A DNA stretch of 64,000 bases from Streptomyces sp. NBC_00306 (GCF_036169555.1 NZ_CP108032.1:4402001-4466000); one strand, 5' to 3'. Shown: positions 1-8,372, counted from the stretch's first letter. Made by a program: numbers and translations. Notes: generated by a model not told the origin, from the sequence alone.

Positions 1-956
1 GTGGCGGCGCTGATCCCGAGCACGGCGAGTGCGGCGGTGAGCCGTGGCGCTCGGACCGGCCAAGGTATGGGTGGCGCACGCAGCGATCGCGGACGAACCG
101 GTGATGTGCGAGCCGGTGGCGTACTGCTGCCGAGCTGTCGGGCCCACAGGAGCGCGACGGCGAGCAGCCCCATCGCCGCGGGTGCTTTGACCAGGGCGGC
201 CAGCGTGACCAGGACGACGGCGAGTACGGGCCATCTGCCCAGGGCGGCCACGAGACCGGCGCCCAGCAGGCCCAGCATGATCGCGTCGTTGTGGGCGCCG
301 CCCACGAGGTGGAGGAGGACGAGCGGGTTGAGCGCGCCGAGCCAGATCGCGGTCGCGGGGTCGGCGCCGCAGTGCCGGGCCAGGACCGGCAGACAGAAGA
401 CCATCCCCGCGACCCCCAGCAGCGCGACGAGGCGCATACCGATCACGCCGGCCGACACCTCGGTGTGCGAAAGGTTGTTGATCACCGTCGCGCAGGCCAG
501 GAACAGCGGGCCGTACGGCGTCGGGGTGTGCTGCCACAGCGGCGCCACCTCGTCGTTCAGCGGACCGCCGAGGCGGGAGGGCCCGTGCGTGTACACGTCT
601 ATCTGGGCGTCGACCATCGCGCCCTGGGCGAGATAGCTGTAGACGTCACGGCTGAACAGCGGTGGCGCGATCAGGAGCGGCACGGCCCACAGGCCGAGGG
701 TGAGCAGCAGGGTCCGGCGGTCGGGCGGCTGCGGGCCGCGCACCGCCTGCCCCAGCATCGCCCAGGCTGCGACCAGCAGGACGAGCCCGAAGTACGCCCC
801 GACGAGCCCGATCGCGGCGCGGCCCGACTCCGGCGCGAGGGCGTCGCGTACGGGCAGCGCGCCCGCGGTCACGCCTCCCGCTGCGAGCGCCGCCGAGCCC
901 ACCAGTCCGAGGAGTTGGCAGCGGCGGGTGTCGAGGGGGGCGGGGACGAGCGGCAT
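1..956 (-). CDS. MptB-type polyprenol-phosphomannose-dependent mannosyltransferase (C-terminus off the window)
   Basis: The reverse strand is open from an ATG at 956 to the left edge, giving about 318 residues. Hydrophobic segments alternate with short loops, as in the GT-C glycosyltransferases of the MptB/DUF2029 family, which add alpha-1,6-mannose from polyprenol-phosphate mannose on the outer face of the membrane. Family-type motifs include an acidic luminal loop FSRDVYSYLAQGAMV near residue 105, a TPYGPLF segment near 150 and GGAHNDAIMLGLL near 228. The family assignment rests on these motifs and the membrane pattern; the acceptor cannot be inferred. The gene points the same way as the hypothetical protein at 1225-1767 but lies 268 bp downstream of it, so it probably has its own promoter. 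The 3' end is outside the window. Confidence 0.8.
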   Translation of the reverse strand, partial: MPLVPAPLDTRRCQLLGLVGSAALAAGGVTAGALPVRDALAPESGRAAIGLVGAYFGLVLLVAAWAMLGQAVRGPQPPDRRTLLLTLGLWAVPLLIAPPLFSRDVYSYLAQGAMVDAQIDVYTHGPSRLGGPLNDEVAPLWQHTPTPYGPLFLACATVINNLSHTEVSAGVIGMRLVALLGVAGMVFCLPVLARHCGADPATAIWLGALNPLVLLHLVGGAHNDAIMLGLLGAGLVAALGRWPVLAVVLVTLAALVKAPAAMGLLAVALLWARQLGSSTPPARTSPVRPRSLRAPPIPWPVRAPRLTAALAVLGISAA

Positions 957-1048
957 TCGGTCAGAGTGTCAACGGGCGGTGTCCGAGAAGCGACGGTGTC
1001 CTCGCCGCGGAGCGGCCGCAGCGTGTCGGCCGTATGACGGCGAACGGG

Positions 1049-1111
1049 GTACGGGGTACGGAGTACGGCGTGGCGGTACGCCCGTACGCGTACGACCTGC
1101 GCACCCCGTAC
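1049..1111. repeat. GTAC-dense intergenic stretch
   Basis: Seven GTAC tetranucleotides fall within 63 bp (1049, 1056, 1063, 1076, 1084, 1090, 1108), mostly as variants of GGGGTACGG, in the gap upstream of the mannosyltransferase gene. No coding frame here looks convincing. It may be a local expansion or a multi-site operator. Confidence 0.5.
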
Positions 1112-1224
1112 GGCGGCCCGCCGAGACGAGACATCGACGGCCCACTCGGTACGACGGCTCGATACGACGACCGTGGCGGCGCACCCGCACCACCACGAAC
1201 CCGCACCCGCACCACGAGGAACCG

Positions 1225-1767
1225 CTACGACGACGACCCCGGCGGCGGCGCCAGCTGCCACTGCCCCGAGTGACCCGGCGGAAGTGCGAGATCCCGCCGG
1301 ACCGCCGCGTAGTACCCCTCGCGCGCCGTCCGCTGTTTCTCCAGCAGGACCGACCACGCCTGCGGGTCATGGGTCCGCTCGCGCAGGAACTGCTCCATCT
1401 CCAGGACGGTGACGACCCACACCCGCGCCTTGTCCACCACGTCCCGGGTGCCGAGCATCAGCAGGGCCTCCCCGGCCGGGTCCCGGCCGTCGTTCGCCGC
1501 TGCCAGGTGGGGCGCCGCCTCCTCGGGTGACAGGGGGTGCGGGTGGGGATCGTTCCCGAGGTGGGCGGCGATCCGGTACGTCAGGGTCACCGACTTCTTC
1601 AGCGACCTGGCGTACTCGGCGTAGGTCTCCAGCCGCCGTTCCTCCCAGCGGGCCTCCTGCTCGCGGCGGAAGCGGGCCTGATCCCCTCGCGTGATGGCCA
1701 GGTACGAGCCCAGGGCACCGACCACCACACCGATCAGGGCGGGGAGTTGCTGTAGGAACGCGGACAT
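1225..1767 (-). CDS. hypothetical membrane-anchored protein, 180 aa
   Basis: I do not recognise a function. One N-terminal hydrophobic segment (residues 8-26, LPALIGVVVGALGSYLAIT) is followed by a charged helical region rich in Arg and Glu (RREQEARWEERRLETYAEYARSLKK). A cytoplasmic alpha-helical domain fills the rest, and the C-terminus is Pro/Ser-rich. This layout is common among short actinobacterial proteins tethered by an N-terminal helix. The ATG at 1767 directly precedes the hydrophobic segment; no strong ribosome-binding site is visible. It is transcribed away from the DCC/GlxA genes' start side and in the same direction as the mannosyltransferase. Confidence 0.65.
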   Translation of the reverse strand: MSAFLQQLPALIGVVVGALGSYLAITRGDQARFRREQEARWEERRLETYAEYARSLKKSVTLTYRIAAHLGNDPHPHPLSPEEAAPHLAAANDGRDPAGEALLMLGTRDVVDKARVWVVTVLEMEQFLRERTHDPQAWSVLLEKQRTAREGYYAAVRRDLALPPGHSGQWQLAPPPGSSS

Positions 1768-1838
1768 GGCGAAACGCTATCGGAGGGCCGCTCGTGAGGG
1801 AGGTGACGGCCGAGTACGGGCAGGCGGGACGGTGCCTG

Positions 1839-2240
1839 TCAGTCGGACGGCAGCTGCCCCGGCCGGCGGTTCGCCGGAAGGGCGCAGGCCGGTGTTCCGC
1901 CCGGCATGCGGTCGCGGTTGTCCGCAACGACCCGGTAGACGCCGCGAGCGATCCAGCGCAGCGGGGGCAGGGTGAGGAGTGCGCCCAGGACGGCCCACCC
2001 CTTGCCCGCTCTCAGCAGGAGCTTGGCGACAGCCTGACTGCCGCCGTACGTGGCGCCGGTCGGCGTGATCCACAGCAGCTCGTGCTCGGCGCGCCGCTGC
2101 GTCGTGCCGAGCGAGCGCAGATCCGCGAACTGCCACGGCGTGATCGAGCAGCGGGGCCGCATATGGCGCTCGATGAAGGCCACGGAGCTCGTGCAGAAGG
2201 CGCAGTCGCCGTCGTAGACGAGTACCGGCCCTGTCCGCAT
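1839..2240 (-). CDS. DCC-family (DUF393) thiol-disulfide oxidoreductase-like protein
   Basis: A 133-aa protein starting VLVYDGDCAFCTSS: the DxxCxxC signature of the DUF393/DCC family (thioredoxin-like proteins of poorly known redox role) sits within the first 15 residues. The rest, including PPLRWIARGVYRVVADNR near the C-terminus, fits the usual 110-140 aa length. The start is set at the ATG at 2240 because GGACGGAG lies just upstream. A longer reading from a GTG at 2261 would overlap the stop of the GlxA-type regulator (GTGA). Either way the two genes are translationally linked, which suggests the redox protein is co-expressed with the regulator. Confidence 0.82.
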   Translation of the reverse strand: MRTGPVLVYDGDCAFCTSSVAFIERHMRPRCSITPWQFADLRSLGTTQRRAEHELLWITPTGATYGGSQAVAKLLLRAGKGWAVLGALLTLPPLRWIARGVYRVVADNRDRMPGGTPACALPANRRPGQLPSD

Positions 2241-2257
2241 GGCTCCGTCCTGCCCCG

Positions 2258-3247
2258 TCACAGCGCCATGCCCGCAGGGGAGTCGGCGGCCCGGAAGGTG
2301 CGGCGATAGGCCAGGGGGGAGACGCCCAGCTCGGCGTGCAGATGCTGGCGCAGCGAGGCGGCGGTGGCGAAGCCGATCTCGAACGCGACCTGATCAACGG
2401 TCAGATCGGTCGACTCCAGCAGGTTCCTGGCGCGGGCGAGGCGCTGTTTGGTCAGCCACTGGCCGGGGGGCAGGCCCGTCTCGGCACGGAAGCGGCGGAC
2501 GAAAGTACGCACGCTCATGTGGGAGCGCTCGGCCATCTGTTCCACGGTGAGCTTGTCGCCGAGCCGCTCAAGGGCCCACTGGCGGGTGGCGGAGGTGGAT
2601 TCGGCCGGGTCGTCGGGGATGGGGCGTTCGATGTACTGGGCCTGCCCGCCATCGCGGAAGGGCGCCACCACGCAACGCCGTGCGGCGTGATTGGCCAGGT
2701 GCGAGCCGTGGTCGTTGCGGATCAGGTGGAGGCACAGATCCACCCCGGACGCGGCGCCGGCGGAGGTGAGCACGTCGCCGTCGTCGACGAAGAGCACGCC
2801 TTCGTCGAGGCGGATGTGCGGATACCAGCGGCGGAACAGTTCCGCGCTCTCCCAGTGGTTGGTTGCCACCCGCCCGTCGAGCAGGCCGGCCGCGGCCAGG
2901 ATGAAGCCTCCGCTGCAGATGGAGGCGATCCGGGTGCCCGGTCGGATCCGGGCGAGGGCGTCGGCGACGGCTGCGGGCAGCTCGCGGGTGAGCCGTGCCT
3001 TCTCGAGCGGGGCGATGATCACCGTGTCTGCCGATGCGAGTGCCTCGGGACCGTGCTGCGGGACGACGGAGAAGCCGGCGTTGGTCTCGACCGGCCCGCC
3101 GTCGCAGGAACACACGACGACCTCGTACCGGTCGTCGGCCGCTCCCAGGACGCGTGCAGGGATCCCCAGTTCGAAGGGATAGGCGCCGTCCAGCGCGAGG
3201 ACGACGACTCTGTGCGGCTGTGGCTGGACCGGCTGTGGAGGGACCAT
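2258..3247 (-). CDS. GlxA/FtrA-family transcriptional regulator (DJ-1/PfpI domain plus AraC HTH)
   Basis: A 329-aa protein with an N-terminal DJ-1/PfpI-like domain (about residues 12-185; the nucleophile-elbow segment is IASICSGGFILAAAGLLDG, with Cys present) and a C-terminal AraC-type double helix-turn-helix (about 225-320; MSVRTFVRRFRAETGLPPGQW then VAFEIGFATAASLRQHL). Such proteins are amidase-like sensors fused to DNA-binding domains. It is divergent from the MDR oxidoreductase at 3318 with a 70-bp gap, so that gene is the obvious target. It is coupled downstream to the DCC protein. There is no Shine-Dalgarno sequence, but TAGAAT lies 6 nt upstream of the ATG, compatible with a leaderless mRNA. 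Confidence 0.88.
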   Translation of the reverse strand: MVPPQPVQPQPHRVVVLALDGAYPFELGIPARVLGAADDRYEVVVCSCDGGPVETNAGFSVVPQHGPEALASADTVIIAPLEKARLTRELPAAVADALARIRPGTRIASICSGGFILAAAGLLDGRVATNHWESAELFRRWYPHIRLDEGVLFVDDGDVLTSAGAASGVDLCLHLIRNDHGSHLANHAARRCVVAPFRDGGQAQYIERPIPDDPAESTSATRQWALERLGDKLTVEQMAERSHMSVRTFVRRFRAETGLPPGQWLTKQRLARARNLLESTDLTVDQVAFEIGFATAASLRQHLHAELGVSPLAYRRTFRAADSPAGMAL

Positions 3248-3253
3248 GGCAGA

Positions 3254-3259
3254 ATTCTA
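3254..3259 (-). promoter_or_regulatory. -10-like hexamer TAGAAT, possible leaderless promoter of the GlxA-type gene
   Basis: On the reverse strand TAGAAT ends 6 nt before the ATG at 3247, where transcription would start on or next to the start codon. No ribosome-binding site is present. A matching -35 hexamer is not evident, so this is tentative. Confidence 0.4.
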
Positions 3260-3317
3260 TCGCCTATTGACGTTTCTGCCGTTGGTGAGCTCTGGGGCGG
3301 GGCCACACGCTGGTGCC

Positions 3318-4268
3318 ATGAACAAGAACACGATGCGTGCCCTCGGCCAGAACACCTACGGCGGACCTGAGGTCCTCGAGGAAGTGGAGGTCGAGCGGCC
3401 CGAGCCCATAGGCAACGAGATCCTCGTCGCCGTCCATGCCGCGGGGCTGAACCCCACCGACTGGAAGCACCGCGCGGGAATGATGCGCGTCGGTGAGCCG
3501 CCGTTCACGCTGGGCTGGGACGTGTCCGGCGTGGTCGAGGCGGTCGGCGCGGGCGTCACGCTGCACCAGCCGGGCGACGAGGTGTTCGGGATGCTGCCCT
3601 ACCCGAACGGGCACGGCGCGCACGCCGAGTACGTGACCGCTCCCGCCCGTGCCTTCGTCCCCAAGCCGTCCACCCTGAGCCACATCGAGGCGGCCGCGCT
3701 GCCGTTGGCGTCGATGACCGCTTGGCAGGTGCTCGTCGACACGGCCGATGTGCGCCCGGGGCAGCGGGTACTGGTGCACGCGGCGGCCGGCGGCGTGGGG
3801 CATCTCGCCGTGCAGATCGCCAAGGCACGCGGTGCGTACGTCATCGGCACGGCGTCCGCCGCCAAGCACGACCTGGTGTTGGGCCTGGGCGCCGATGAGG
3901 TCATCGACTACCGCACCCAGGACTTCGTGGCAGAGGCGCGTGACATGGACGTGGTCCTCGATCCGTTCCTCGGCGAGGACCGGCTGCGCTCGCTCGAGAC
4001 CCTGAAGCCGGGCGGCCTGCTGGTCTCGATCCTGCCCCTGGAGTTCGCGCAGGTGGAGGCGCGCGCGGCCGAGTCGGGGGTGCGCGCCACGGCCATGCAG
4101 GTCGAATACGACCACACGGGCATGACGGGCGTCGCGGCGCTGGTGGAGTCCGGGCAGCTGCGCCCGCACGTCGCCACCACCTACCCGCTGGCCGAGGCGG
4201 CGAAGGCGCACGCGGAGGGTGAGACGGGCCGGGTCGCGGGGAAGCTGGTGCTGACGGTGCGGTCCTAG
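3318..4268 (+). CDS. NADP-dependent zinc-less alcohol dehydrogenase / quinone oxidoreductase (MDR family)
   Basis: A 316-aa medium-chain dehydrogenase/reductase. The N-terminal GroES-like fold includes HAAGLNPTDWKHRAG and GWDVSGVVEAVGAGV. The Rossmann nucleotide-binding motif HAAAGGVGHLAVQIAK lies near residue 155, followed by GADEVIDY. The catalytic-zinc and structural-zinc Cys clusters of alcohol dehydrogenases are absent, so a quinone-reductase type is likely. The ATG at 3318 is used rather than an upstream in-frame ATG at 3246 because homology begins there and the upstream part crosses the divergent promoter region. Position and divergence suggest control by the adjacent GlxA-type regulator. 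Confidence 0.9.
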   Translation: MNKNTMRALGQNTYGGPEVLEEVEVERPEPIGNEILVAVHAAGLNPTDWKHRAGMMRVGEPPFTLGWDVSGVVEAVGAGVTLHQPGDEVFGMLPYPNGHGAHAEYVTAPARAFVPKPSTLSHIEAAALPLASMTAWQVLVDTADVRPGQRVLVHAAAGGVGHLAVQIAKARGAYVIGTASAAKHDLVLGLGADEVIDYRTQDFVAEARDMDVVLDPFLGEDRLRSLETLKPGGLLVSILPLEFAQVEARAAESGVRATAMQVEYDHTGMTGVAALVESGQLRPHVATTYPLAEAAKAHAEGETGRVAGKLVLTVRS

Positions 4269-4597
4269 GGTCCGTCGGCCGGCTGGTCACTTCGCCTTGG
4301 AAATGCGGTCGGAAATGCGCTCAGGGACGCGCTCGGTGCAGCGGCCGTGGATCCGGGCGGCCATCGGCGGACGGGTGGGGCGCGAACCGGCATCGGCCCG
4401 GCGCCGTGCGGTGGCCGTGCCGCTTCCGGGCTTGGTCCCGGGTCCCCCCGGGGGATGATGGCCGTGTTCAGTCGGTACGACTGCGCTTGTACCGCTGTGC
4501 CCCGGCGCTACGGGCCAGCCTGCGGAGCCGTTCCGAGTCAGTGCTGACCTGCGAATCTGCGTTGACCGGGTCCATGAGAAAAGGCTATGAAGACGTT
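4269..4597. other. 329-bp gap between MDR gene and yqeY-like gene
   Basis: No convincing gene. It contains a short tandem GGAAATGCG duplication near 4298-4315 and a C-rich run near 4443-4452. A reverse-strand frame ending at 4288 stays open for some tens of codons but has no start with a ribosome-binding site and no recognisable motif. The promoter of the downstream gene should lie here; no clear -35/-10 pair stands out. Confidence 0.5.
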
Positions 4598-5062
4598 ATG
4601 ACCACGCTCAAGTCCAAGCTGAAGGAAGATCTCACCGCGGCGATCCGGGCGCGCGACGAGCTGCGCTCCTCCACTCTCCGGCTGACGCTCTCCGCCATCA
4701 CCAAGGAGGAGGTTTCGGGCAAGACCGCCCGTGAACTCTCCGACGACGAGGTGCAGAAGGTGATCGCCAAGGAGGCGAAGAAGCGCCGCGAGGCCGCCGA
4801 CGCCTTCGCGCAGGGTGGCCGTGCCGAGCAGGCCGAGCGGGAGAAGGCGGAGGGCGTTCTGCTCGACGCCTACCTGCCGAAGCAGCTGAGCGACGACGAG
4901 CTCGCGCAGATCGTGACGCAGGCCGTCGACGAGGCGAAGGCCGCAGGGGCCGAGGGGCCGCGGGCGATGGGGGCCGTCATGAAGATCGTGAACCCGAAGG
5001 TGGCGGGCCGCGCCGAGGGCGGCCGGGTGGCCACCGTGGTGAAGCAGCTGCTCGCGGGCTGA
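4598..5062 (+). CDS. GatB/YqeY domain-containing protein
   Basis: A 154-aa protein of the YqeY family, usual length about 150. It starts MTTLKSKLKEDLTAAIRARD and contains RSSTLRLTLSAI and AYLPKQLSDDEL, both typical of the family; the C-terminus has the GRAEGGRVATVVKQLL segment. The family resembles the tail domain of GatB, the amidotransferase subunit that binds tRNA, but a stand-alone function is not established. A start at the in-frame ATG at 4574 is possible; 4598 fits family length better. The gene ends 22 bp before a long terminator hairpin shared with the convergent PBP gene. Confidence 0.9.
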   Translation: MTTLKSKLKEDLTAAIRARDELRSSTLRLTLSAITKEEVSGKTARELSDDEVQKVIAKEAKKRREAADAFAQGGRAEQAEREKAEGVLLDAYLPKQLSDDELAQIVTQAVDEAKAAGAEGPRAMGAVMKIVNPKVAGRAEGGRVATVVKQLLAG

Positions 5063-5084
5063 GGCACCGCAGGCGGACATGGAG

Positions 5085-5126
5085 ATGGGAGAGGGGCCCG
5101 GCGTATACGCCGGGCCCCTCTCCCAT
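5085..5126. terminator. bidirectional terminator between yqeY-like gene and PBP gene
   Basis: A perfect 21-bp inverted repeat with no loop bases between the arms (5085-5105 and 5106-5126, centred on GTATAC) lies between two convergent genes. Its position and stability make a two-way terminator very likely. Confidence 0.9.
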
Positions 5127-5146
5127 GGAGCAGTGCTGCAGGCGGC

Positions 5147-7405
5147 CTACGGGAAGCCTCCGCCGCCGTTCCCGTTGTTCCCACCGTTGCTCTGACCGCG
5201 GTTGTTGCCGCCGCCGATCAGGTCCGGCGGGATCGAGATACCGGGGAAGGGCTGGCCGTGGTTGCCGCCGTTGTCCTGGCCGCGCTGGTTGCCGGGCTTG
5301 TTGTCGGGCCTGCCCGGCTTCTCGGGCTTGTCCGTCTCCTTCGGCGCGTCCGGGATCGGCACTCGGTTGAAGGGCGGTGCTTCCTGCCCGTCCAGCGCAC
5401 CCGTCATCGCGTCCCGCCAGATCGGTCCGGGGACCTGACCGCCGAAGACCTTGCCGTAAGTGGTGCCGCCGATGCGGATGTTCTCCATCTTCACCTGCTG
5501 GCTGGGACTGCCGACCCAGACGGCTCCGGAGAGGTTCGGCGTGTAGCCGACGAACCAGGCGTTCCGCCGCTCGTCCGTCGTACCGGTCTTGCCCGCGTTG
5601 TCACGGCTCTGCAGGCCGGCCTCCTGGCCCGTACCGGAGTCGATCACACCGCGCAGCAGCTCGTTGATCGTGTCGGCCGTCCGCTCGGTCATCGCCTTCT
5701 CACAGGTGCTCTTGGGCACCTCCAGGCTCTTGTTGTCGGCCGTGCGGATCGACTCGATCGCGGTCGGCGTGCAGTACGTGCCGCGGTTGGCGAAGGTCGC
5801 GTACGCGCTCGCCATCACCAGCGGGGAGATACCGGTCGAGCCCAGGGTGAGCGGCGACGGCGAGACCGGCAGCTTCGCTCCGTTGCCCTGGACGACACCG
5901 AGCTTGTCGGTCATCTCCACGACGGGGCAGAGCCCGATGTCCCCGATCATCTGCACGAAGTAGGTGTTGACCGACTTCGCCATCGCGTCCTTGAGGGCGT
6001 ACGGGCCGACCTCGGACTCGTTCTCGTTCTCCAGGTTGAAGCCCTGGTTCCGCCACGGCTTGTCGGTGCACGTGGGGATCGAGTCGGGGTACGGCATCCT
6101 GTACGGCGCCGGGTACGACTGCGTCGGCGGCTTGCCCTGCTCTATGGCCGCGGCCGCCACGAACGGCTTGAAGGTCGAACCGACCGGGAAGCCGTAGTTC
6201 GAGCCGCCCATCTTCTGGTTGACCGAGTAGTTGATCTGCGTCTCGTGCTTGCCGAAGCCGTACGGCCGCGACTGGCCCATCGCCAGGATCTTGCCCGTGC
6301 CCGGCTGGACCATCGTCACGGCGGTGGCGACGTCGTCCGTCTGGTAGACGTGGTCCTTGATCGACTCCTGCGTCGACTCCTGGGCGCGCGGGTCGAGGGT
6401 CGTCCTGATGGTGAGGCCGCCCTGGTTCCAGACCTTGGCCCGTGCCTCCTTGGTCTTGCCGAAGACCGGGTCGGACAGGAAGACCTCGCGCACGTAGTCA
6501 CAGAAGAAGCCGGCGCCGCTGACCGCGGTGATGCAGCCGTTCTTCGGCTTGCTGACCTTGAGCTTGACGGGGACGGCCTTCGCCCGGTCCGCCTCGGCCT
6601 GCGAGATGTCGTGCACCTCGGCCATGCGCTGGAGCACGGTGTTGCGGCGCTTCGTCGCCTCTTCCGTGTCGTTGACCGGGTCGTAGCGGCTGGGGGACTG
6701 CACGATGCCCGCGAGCATCGCCGCCTCCTCCAGCTTCAGGTCCTTGGCCTGCTTGGAGAAGTAGCGCTGCGAGGCGGCCTCGATGCCGTACGCCTGCTGA
6801 CCGAAGAAGGTGATGTTGAGGTAGTTCTCCAGGATCTTCTTCTTGCCGAGCTCTTCCTCGACCTGGATCGCGTACTTCAGTTCCTGGATCTTGCGGCCGA
6901 TCGTCTGCTGGGTGGCCTGGGCGACCTTGTCGGGGTCGTCACCGGCCTCCTCCACGAAGACGTTCTTCACGTACTGCTGGGTCAGCGTCGAAGCGCCCTG
7001 GGCGACCCCGCCGGACTGGGCGTTTCGGTTGAGCGCGCGCAGGACACCCTTGAGGTCGATCGCGCCGTGCTCGTAGAAGCGCGAGTCCTCGATGGCGACG
7101 ATCGCCTTCTGCATGTACGGCGAGATGTCCTTCAGCGACACGACCGTGCGGTCGCGCGAGTACACCGTGGCGATCTGGCCGCCCTTCGCGTCCAGGATCG
7201 TGGTGCGCTGGCTGAGCGGGGGCGTCTTCAGATTGGCGGGGATCTCGTCGAATCCCTTGACCGTTCCCTTGGCCGCAAGTCCCAGCGCTCCGGCGGCGGG
7301 CAGGGCGATGCCCGCCAGCACGGCTCCCGCGAGCACACTGACACCGAGGAACTTGGCGGCCTGCTGGGTCCCGGTCAGACCTCCGCCCGAGCGCTTCTTT
7401 GGCAT
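5147..7405 (-). CDS. bifunctional class A penicillin-binding protein (transglycosylase/transpeptidase)
   Basis: A 752-aa peptidoglycan synthase. Order: short cytoplasmic basic N-terminus (MPKKRSGGG), one membrane helix (about 18-42), a GT51 glycosyltransferase domain with EDSRFYEHGAIDLKGVLRA and GGASTLTQQ-like ASTLTQQYVKN, and a penicillin-binding transpeptidase domain. In the latter the nucleophile motif GSTFKPF is near residue 407 and AGKTGTTDERRNAWF near 600. The C-terminal 75 residues are low-complexity, rich in Pro, Asn and Gly, without PASTA repeats. It builds glycan strands and cross-links them outside the membrane. It is divergent from wblA, the same arrangement as ponA2 next to whiB4 in mycobacteria. 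Confidence 0.95.
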   Translation of the reverse strand: MPKKRSGGGLTGTQQAAKFLGVSVLAGAVLAGIALPAAGALGLAAKGTVKGFDEIPANLKTPPLSQRTTILDAKGGQIATVYSRDRTVVSLKDISPYMQKAIVAIEDSRFYEHGAIDLKGVLRALNRNAQSGGVAQGASTLTQQYVKNVFVEEAGDDPDKVAQATQQTIGRKIQELKYAIQVEEELGKKKILENYLNITFFGQQAYGIEAASQRYFSKQAKDLKLEEAAMLAGIVQSPSRYDPVNDTEEATKRRNTVLQRMAEVHDISQAEADRAKAVPVKLKVSKPKNGCITAVSGAGFFCDYVREVFLSDPVFGKTKEARAKVWNQGGLTIRTTLDPRAQESTQESIKDHVYQTDDVATAVTMVQPGTGKILAMGQSRPYGFGKHETQINYSVNQKMGGSNYGFPVGSTFKPFVAAAAIEQGKPPTQSYPAPYRMPYPDSIPTCTDKPWRNQGFNLENENESEVGPYALKDAMAKSVNTYFVQMIGDIGLCPVVEMTDKLGVVQGNGAKLPVSPSPLTLGSTGISPLVMASAYATFANRGTYCTPTAIESIRTADNKSLEVPKSTCEKAMTERTADTINELLRGVIDSGTGQEAGLQSRDNAGKTGTTDERRNAWFVGYTPNLSGAVWVGSPSQQVKMENIRIGGTTYGKVFGGQVPGPIWRDAMTGALDGQEAPPFNRVPIPDAPKETDKPEKPGRPDNKPGNQRGQDNGGNHGQPFPGISIPPDLIGGGNNRGQSNGGNNGNGGGGFP

Positions 7406-7894
7406 GAGGGCAGCCTAATCCGTTGGTACGGGTGTTCCGTAGGAGCAGGGGCTTCCCGGGGCGTACTCGTACCGGACCGTGACATCCACGCAAGGGGACC
7501 GGCACCCGGCCGCGCTGGCACAGCCTCGTCGACCGCATGATCGTCCGGCTCGACCGCTGCCGGCTCGTCACGGCCCGGCTCTACGGCCGCGCGGTGGACG
7601 CCGTTACCCCCGGGAACGTGGCGGCACAGCAGCAGGCATGGCCTACGTCGTCATTCGCCGGACACGCGGACAGGCCTTGGCCTAAGCTGCTCTCAACTGT
7701 CACAGCAGTGTGGTTTCGCATCAAGTCCTCCTCAGAATCCCGCAGTACCGGAATCTGGTAGTCCGTGTCCGATTCCACCTCATGCGTCATTCGGCGCCCG
7801 TTGTGACTCCCCTGGAATACCCCGGTTTGCCCGGGATGATCACGTATGCCCCCAGCTCACTCCCCTGGGTGATCTGCCGCGTACGCATAGTCCG

Positions 7895-7921
7895 TTCGGG
7901 CCATTCAAGATTGGGCCCGAA
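7895..7921 (+). promoter_or_regulatory. hairpin 1 upstream of wblA
   Basis: A perfect 8-bp inverted repeat, TTCGGGCC (7895-7902) and GGCCCGAA (7914-7921), with an 11-nt loop. It lies 107 bp upstream of the wblA start and could be part of the leader RNA. Confidence 0.5.
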
Positions 7922-7963
7922 GGGGGTGTTGCGCTGTGCCCACCTTCCGTAACGTCCTCAACT

Positions 7964-7987
7964 GGCAGCGGTGAATATGCCGCTGCC
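7964..7987 (+). promoter_or_regulatory. hairpin 2 in wblA 5' leader
   Basis: A perfect 8-bp inverted repeat, GGCAGCGG (7964-7971) and CCGCTGCC (7980-7987), with an 8-nt loop, 40 bp upstream of the wblA ATG. It is close enough to influence translation or mRNA stability. Confidence 0.5.
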
Positions 7988-8027
7988 GCCGTGGGGGAGC
8001 CTCGATTCGGGAGAGGACGGCGCCGGC

Positions 8028-8372
8028 ATGGGCTGGGTAACCGACTGGAGTGCGCAGGCAGCCTGCCGCACTACCGATCCGGATGAACTGTTCGTACAAG
8101 GGGCAGCGCAGAACAGGGCCAAGGCGGTGTGCACCGGATGTCCGGTGCGGACCGAGTGCCTGGCCGATGCGCTCGACAACCGCGTGGAGTTCGGTGTGTG
8201 GGGCGGAATGACCGAACGGGAACGGCGTGCACTGCTGCGCCGACGACCAACGGTCACGTCCTGGCGCAGACTGCTCGAGACCGCTCGCACCGAGTACGAG
8301 CGCAGCGCGGGCATCCTGCCCGTGGGCCTCGACGACGACGAGACGTACGAGACGTACGCGGCGGTGGGATAG
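8028..8372 (+). CDS. wblA: WblA, WhiB-like iron-sulfur developmental regulator
   Basis: A 114-aa WhiB-like protein. It starts MGWVTDWSAQAACRTTDPDELF, with the four cluster-binding cysteines in AACRTTD, AVCTGCPVRTEC and the connecting spacing, followed by the GVWGGMTERERR turn and a basic C-terminal segment (RALLRRRP) for DNA contact. WblA binds a [4Fe-4S] cluster, works with the housekeeping sigma factor, and in Streptomyces controls the switch from aerial growth and represses antibiotic production; it is the counterpart of mycobacterial WhiB4. The start at 8028 is supported by GGAGAGGACGG just upstream; a longer in-frame ATG at 7971 lies inside a leader hairpin. Confidence 0.95.
   Translation: MGWVTDWSAQAACRTTDPDELFVQGAAQNRAKAVCTGCPVRTECLADALDNRVEFGVWGGMTERERRALLRRRPTVTSWRRLLETARTEYERSAGILPVGLDDDETYETYAAVG

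Larger units (their letters stand above)
7406..8027. other. 622-bp gene-free region between PBP gene and wblA
   Basis: No frame here has a credible start or protein signature. The half nearest wblA carries two perfect hairpins (listed separately) and is likely an untranslated leader or small-RNA locus. A small reverse ORF at 7581-7790 lacks a ribosome-binding site and family features. The region should contain divergent promoters for the PBP and wblA. Confidence 0.6.

Noticed and set aside
4288..4460. Reverse frame ending ERISDRISKAK before the MDR gene end
   Set aside because: Open frame but no start with ribosome-binding site, no motif, and C-terminal part is simple repeat sequence (GGAAATGCG duplication).
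7581..7790. 69-aa reverse ORF in the wblA upstream gap
   Set aside because: No ribosome-binding site, no family motif, and mixed codon bias; left as non-coding.
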